Assembly (NCBI GenBank): GCA_964641395.1
Contig: CAZXKQ010000044.1
Coordinates: 1 to 6,442, forward strand
DNA from: CANQBR01 sp964641395
GTDB taxonomy: Bacteria; Bacillota; Negativicutes; Acidaminococcales; Acidaminococcaceae
Direction: 5' to 3'
Length of the DNA: 6,442 bases
Of this stretch, positions 5,771 through 6,442 are shown piece after piece (the first letter of the stretch is position 1; every line of letters begins with the position of its first letter). The notes beneath the pieces are model-generated. The model had not been told where the DNA came from, did no database searches, and saw nothing but the letters and a program-made list of their open reading frames with translations. The translations under genes were made by a program, and so were the position numbers.

Positions 5771-6313
5771 ATGAACTATGCGAAGATAAAGAAGCTGGAC
5801 GTGGCCAATGGCCGGGGGATCCGGGTGAGCCTCTTCGTCAGCGGCTGCACCCACCACTGCAAGGGCTGCTTCAACCCGGAGACCTGGAACTTTGAGTACG
5901 GCGAACCCTTCACCCCGGCGGTGGAGGAAGAGGTGCTGGCGGCCTTGGCGCCTGACTACGTAGCCGGCCTCAGCCTCTTGGGCGGGGAGCCCTTCGAGCC
6001 GGCCAACCAGGCGGCCCTCCTCCCCCTGCTGCGCCAGGTGAAGGCCCGCTATCCCCAGAAGAGCATCTGGGCCTACAGCGGCTACCTCTTCGATGCAGAC
6101 ATGCTCACCGGCAAGCTGGGGCCCTACGAGGTGACCAGGGAGCTGCTCAGCTACATCGACATCCTGGTGGACGGGGAGTTCGTCATCGAGAAGAAGAACC
6201 CCCAGCTGCGCTTCCGGGGTAGCGAGAACCAGCGGGTGATCCGGGTGCAGGAGTCCCTGGCCAGCGACAACATAGTGCTGTGGGATGACCAGGAAGGCCT
6301 GGTGCCGGACTGA
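5771..6313 (+). CDS. nrdG: Anaerobic ribonucleotide reductase activating protein (radical SAM)
   Basis: This 180-residue protein is the activase that uses a 4Fe-4S cluster and S-adenosylmethionine to generate the glycyl radical on NrdD. The radical SAM motif is CTHHCKGC, with Cys26, Cys30 and Cys33 as cluster ligands, in the family context GIRVSLFVSGCTHHCKGCFN. The SAM-binding GGEP is at 71-74. Later family markers include YSGYLFD, DILVDGEFV and the SENQRVI stretch near the C-terminus. It begins 12 nt after the nrdD stop with AAGGGG about 8 nt upstream of the ATG, so the two genes form an operon. It is slightly longer than E. coli NrdG (154 residues) but ends in a normal place. Confidence 0.96.
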   Translation: MNYAKIKKLDVANGRGIRVSLFVSGCTHHCKGCFNPETWNFEYGEPFTPAVEEEVLAALAPDYVAGLSLLGGEPFEPANQAALLPLLRQVKARYPQKSIWAYSGYLFDADMLTGKLGPYEVTRELLSYIDILVDGEFVIEKKNPQLRFRGSENQRVIRVQESLASDNIVLWDDQEGLVPD

Positions 6314-6335
6314 AGAAAAAAGAGTAGAAGCCAGG

Positions 6336-6362
6336 GAGGGGCGGAGTGCCGCCCCTCTCTTT
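6336..6362 (+). terminator. Rho-independent terminator of nrdDG
   Basis: A perfect 9-bp stem, GAGGGGCGG (6336-6344) with CCGCCCCTC (6349-6357), has a 4-nt AGTG loop and is followed by TCTTT. It starts 22 nt after the nrdG stop. The T tract is short and interrupted, but the stem is very GC-rich. Confidence 0.82.
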
Positions 6363-6366
6363 GTAT

Positions 6367-6410
6367 AAAGAAAGGCCCCCGCTCTGCGGGGATCTTTCTT
6401 TCCCTTTTTT
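6367..6410. terminator. Second, probably bidirectional terminator
   Basis: An outer 8-bp stem (AAAGAAAG at 6367-6374 with CTTTCTTT at 6394-6401) and an inner 6-bp stem (CCCCGC at 6377-6382 with GCGGGG at 6386-6391) enclose a TCT loop. Rightward it is followed by CCC and six T residues (6405-6410). Leftward, the U-rich outer arm just after the GC stem could itself serve as the U tract. It probably backs up the nrdDG terminator and ends a convergent gene. Confidence 0.72.
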
Positions 6411-6442
6411 CACCGCTCCAACACCACCTGGCAGCTCTTCCT
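6410..6442 (-). CDS. Possible C-terminal end of a convergent unidentified protein (partial)
   Basis: On the minus strand one frame is open from the window edge to a TGA (complement of 6410-6412) and encodes RKSCQVVLER. The stop lies just before the hairpin at 6367-6401, where a leftward gene would be expected to end. Ten residues are too few to assign a family, and an open frame this short may be chance. Confidence 0.35.
   Translation of the reverse strand, partial: RKSCQVVLER

Noticed and set aside
3593..5857. A 754-codon open frame on the minus strand across the whole of nrdD
   Set aside because: It is antisense to a clear nrdD with all catalytic motifs, and its translation is a repetitive Val/Leu/Asp/His-rich string with no recognisable domain. 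The strong codon bias of nrdD in GC-rich DNA explains the lack of stops.
1..6442. CRISPR array, tRNA/rRNA, insertion sequence or prophage attachment site
   Set aside because: I saw no regularly spaced repeats, RNA-gene signatures, transposase frames or paired terminal repeats anywhere in the window.

Overview
This 6.4 kb window is GC-rich chromosomal DNA with tightly packed genes. It looks like a strict or facultative anaerobe, most probably a high-GC member of the Firmicutes (Clostridia or Negativicutes type). The main basis is the complete class III (oxygen-sensitive) ribonucleotide reductase operon behind an apparent NrdR operator, together with strong AGGAGG-type ribosome binding sites. 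The taxonomic guess is inference from style, not from a marker gene.

Layout: (1) At 1-48 there is a short plus-strand open end, probably the last 15 codons of a gene entering from the left. It converges on a minus-strand gamma-class carbonic anhydrase-like gene (116-667), whose rho-independent terminator lies at 64-94. (2) A compact divergent promoter region (668-812) has a near-consensus promoter on each strand, and a GGGGAAA/TTTCCCC inverted repeat lies between the two -35 boxes. (3) A plus-strand gene (813-2183) encodes an unusual fusion: an N-terminal TVP38/TMEM64 (VTT, DedA-like) membrane domain joined in frame to a C-terminal CYTH triphosphate-tunnel domain. A strong ribosome binding site and ATG at the junction could also make the CYTH domain alone. 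(4) After 26 nt comes a diaminopropionate ammonia-lyase gene (2210-3424), probably in the same transcript. (5) A 207-nt regulatory region (3425-3631) carries two NrdR-like boxes 32 bp apart around a promoter. (6) nrdD (3632-5758) and nrdG (5771-6313) follow, ending in a strong terminator (6336-6362). (7) A second, probably bidirectional terminator (6367-6410) and a possible C-terminal end of a convergent minus-strand gene (6410-6442) close the window.

Working together: NrdD and NrdG form one system. NrdG uses an iron-sulfur cluster and S-adenosylmethionine to place a glycyl radical on Gly686 of NrdD, which then makes deoxyribonucleotides without oxygen; NrdR and the NrdD ATP-cone would match this to the nucleotide pool. 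The fusion protein and the ammonia-lyase share a transcript by position, but no pathway obviously links them.

The best candidate for something undescribed is the membrane-CYTH fusion with its internal translation start. The carbonic anhydrase, ammonia-lyase and nrdDG genes look like intact, ordinary family members.
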